Below, in pieces: positions 6,139 through 7,281 of a stretch of DNA of 7,281 nucleotides. The notes beneath the pieces were generated by a model. It was not told the DNA's origin and made no database searches. It saw only the letters and a list, made by a program, of their open reading frames with translations. Location of the stretch: assembly GCA_017552845.1 (NCBI GenBank), contig JAFZOE010000151.1, positions 1 to 7,281 on the forward strand. Direction: 5' to 3'. This DNA is from Clostridia bacterium (lineage in GTDB: Bacteria > Bacillota > Clostridia > Oscillospirales > Acutalibacteraceae). The position numbers were made by a program, and so were the translations under genes. Every line of letters starts with the position of its first letter. Position 1 is the stretch's first letter.

Positions 6139-7002
6139 ATGGCAGGAAAAAGAATGTTCAGCAAACAGGTTTTACTCAGCGACGCGTTCCTCGATATGAG
6201 CGCCGAAGCAAGGGCGCTCTATGTCACTCTCAACATGTGCGCGGATGATGACGGTCTCGTCAACAATACGAAAAGTCTGATGCGCGTGAGCGGAGCTTCA
6301 AAAGAGCATCTGGAAGAGCTTGAATCAAATAATTTTATCCACGTATTCGAAAGCGGAGTCTGCGTTATTATGCACTGGAAAGTCCACAACACAATCAAAA
6401 ACGACAGATATGTCCCCTCGCTTCTCGATGAGAAAAACGGGCTTTCAGAGAATGAGAAAAAGGTCTATGAAATTCGTTCTGAAATTTTGGATCCACAGGG
6501 GAGATTAGATAAGAAAAGTATAGAAAAGATTAAATCAAAAGAGGGAGAGGAAAGAAAAGAAAAAATTGATTTTGAAAAAACAAATAAAGAATCCCCCCGC
6601 GTGTCCGCCCCCGTGAATGATGAAATTGATGAAGATGTTTTTGATTGTGCCGAAACGGCAAAGGCGGGTTACGGACCGTATAGAAATGTGATGCTGACCG
6701 ATGATGAGTTTTCGGCGTGGAAGGACGAATGTCCGCAGGCGGATGAATACATAAATCTTATGTCAAATTACCTTAAAAGCAAGGGGGAAAGCTATGCCGA
6801 CTGCCTTGCCGCGCTGAGGAGCTGGTATCTGAGAGACTGCAGAAAGCGTGAGAATTCCGCCGATTCACAATTCGCCGCTCCGCTGACCGCCTCGCATTCG
6901 GGCGCATCCTACGACCTTGAAAGAGTGAAGGCAAACTCACTGAAAGTTCCCGAATACGTGAAAAGAAACAAAGAAAAATCCCCCGCACCGGGGGATGTTT
7001 AA
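6139..7002 (+). CDS. Phage-type DNA replication protein (DnaD-like replication initiator), 287 aa
   Basis: It resembles the replication proteins of Firmicute prophages that bind origin DNA and help load the helicase. Seen: an N-terminal winged-helix-type region, KRMFSKQVLLSDAFLDM through RALYVTLNMCADDDGLV (4-41), then FESGVCVIMHWKVHNTIKNDRY (70-91). This is the typical order of these phage proteins. A Lys/Glu-rich linker (about 118-155) is encoded by an A- and G-rich stretch. A second region, PYRNVMLTDDEFSAW (180-194) to YLKSKGESYADCLAALRSWYLRD (211-233), resembles the C-terminal helical module that ends such proteins. GGAGG at 6128-6132 with 6-nt spacing sets the ATG. No helicase loader, integrase or other phage gene is seen, and repeats flank it on both sides, so it may be a prophage remnant or a domesticated gene. 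The family resemblance is by eye; no biochemical role is shown. Confidence 0.75.
   Translation: MAGKRMFSKQVLLSDAFLDMSAEARALYVTLNMCADDDGLVNNTKSLMRVSGASKEHLEELESNNFIHVFESGVCVIMHWKVHNTIKNDRYVPSLLDEKNGLSENEKKVYEIRSEILDPQGRLDKKSIEKIKSKEGEERKEKIDFEKTNKESPRVSAPVNDEIDEDVFDCAETAKAGYGPYRNVMLTDDEFSAWKDECPQADEYINLMSNYLKSKGESYADCLAALRSWYLRDCRKRENSADSQFAAPLTASHSGASYDLERVKANSLKVPEYVKRNKEKSPAPGDV
6978..6996 (+). terminator. GC-rich hairpin overlapping the 3' end of the phage-type gene
   Basis: ATCCCCC (6978-6984) pairs perfectly with GGGGGAT (6990-6996) across a 5-nt loop, preceded by five As and followed by GTTTAAATT. The stem is strong but the T-run is short (three), so termination may be partial. Unusually, the hairpin is inside the coding sequence and encodes most of the final residues SPAPGD. 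Confidence 0.6.
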
Positions 7003-7006
7003 ATTC

Positions 7007-7034
7007 GGAATGCGGAATGTGGAATTCGGAATTA
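7007..7034 (+). repeat. Four-copy heptanucleotide tandem repeat (right copy)
   Basis: Four consecutive 7-mers: GGAATGC, GGAATGT, GGAATTC, GGAATTA. It begins four bases after the stop codon at 7000-7002. It shares the 15-mer TTCGGAATGCGGAAT (7004-7018) with the left array (5902-5916), and both arrays end in GGAATTA. Confidence 0.8.
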
Positions 7035-7067
7035 AGTATTGAAATGTCGGCTTACCGGCGACCGTAG

Positions 7068-7086
7068 GGGCGGATATTATCCGCCC
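7068..7086. repeat. Near-perfect palindrome GGGCGGATA-t-TATCCGCCC
   Basis: Nine-base arms around one central base, preceded by CGTAG. The context CGTAGGGGCGG...CCGCCCGC resembles a family of short dispersed palindromes seen in intergenic DNA of uncultured gut bacteria (recollection). It could fold in RNA, but no T-run follows on either strand, so it is not a standard terminator. Confidence 0.65.
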
Positions 7087-7131
7087 GCAGGACGAAAGAT
7101 AATTAACAAACACAACTTCAGGTTTATAATT

Positions 7132-7281
7132 ATGCTTGATTATGATTTGCAAAGATATTCGGAAATACCGTTTGGCGCTGAATACTCAATATCCTATTCC
7201 GGCATTATAACCGGTTTGGTATGTTTCCGGTCCCTGCTGATATACCTTGACGTAATCGACAAGAAATTCGGACCTTTTATC
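7132..7281 (+). CDS. Unknown partial open frame, first 50 residues (runs off right edge)
   Basis: An ATG at 7132 opens a stop-free frame to the window end, beginning MLDYDLQRYSEIPFGAEYS. Residues 19-40 are fairly hydrophobic (SGIITGLVCFRSLLIYLDV), possibly a buried helix or membrane segment. The only upstream Shine-Dalgarno candidate is a weak AGG at 7120-7122, nine bases away. The frame stays open upstream for several codons, so the start is uncertain. I do not recognise a family. It does not look like a DnaC-type helicase loader, which would be expected after a phage replication gene. Confidence 0.4.
   Translation, partial: MLDYDLQRYSEIPFGAEYSISYSGIITGLVCFRSLLIYLDVIDKKFGPFI

Noticed and set aside
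5891..7034. CRISPR-like array
   Set aside because: The repeats are 7-mers in direct tandem without spacers and no cas gene is present.
6937..7152. 71-aa minus-strand frame at the end of the phage-type gene
   Set aside because: Contains the right heptamer array translated as YLIPNSTFRIPN and the reverse of the GC hairpin; a repeat-derived chance frame.

Overview
The window looks like chromosome from an anaerobic, gut-type Firmicute (class Clostridia, probably close to Oscillospiraceae/Ruminococcaceae). The main evidence is a SCIFF peptide with its radical-SAM maturase, a pair essentially confined to Clostridia. Support comes from a pyruvate formate-lyase system, strong Gram-positive-type ribosome binding sites, consensus sigma-A promoters and a phage replication protein of Firmicute type. 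No species assignment is possible from the sequence alone.

Layout. Positions 1-5755 hold two convergently reading-out, same-strand (minus) transcription units. The first, read 5755 to 1041, is a tightly packed four-gene operon: a DUF134/UPF0251 helix-turn-helix protein with a cysteine-rich tail, pyruvate formate-lyase, its radical-SAM activase, and a PLP-dependent Orn/Lys/Arg decarboxylase. Neighbouring genes are separated by 2 nt or overlap by 1 and 14 nt, so translation is probably coupled. The operon is headed by a TTGACA-16-TATAAT promoter whose -35 box lies in a perfect 14-bp palindrome shaped like a CRP/FNR-class site. The second unit begins immediately after the decarboxylase stop codon, with a perfect consensus promoter (TTGACA-17-TATAAT). 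It encodes the 49-aa SCIFF precursor (scfA), then a hairpin plus T-tract that probably acts as an attenuator, then the maturase scfB, which runs off the left edge.

Positions 5756-6138 contain the divergent regulatory region and two intergenic repeats. Positions 6139-7002 (plus strand) encode a two-region phage-type replication protein with no other phage genes visible beside it. It is flanked on both sides, in the same orientation, by four-copy heptanucleotide repeats (GGAATNC type). Each of these sits next to a different palindromic element. A partial open frame of unknown function starts near 7132 and runs off the right edge.

How the parts fit. The first operon couples non-oxidative pyruvate cleavage (formate plus acetyl-CoA) with a decarboxylase that consumes a proton per turnover, which may be an acid-balance arrangement. 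The DUF134 protein, with its clustered cysteines, is a candidate metal or redox-responsive regulator of that operon. Three radical-type systems lie next to each other (glycyl-radical Pfl, radical-SAM PflA, radical-SAM ScfB), all of them oxygen-sensitive, which fits a strict anaerobe.
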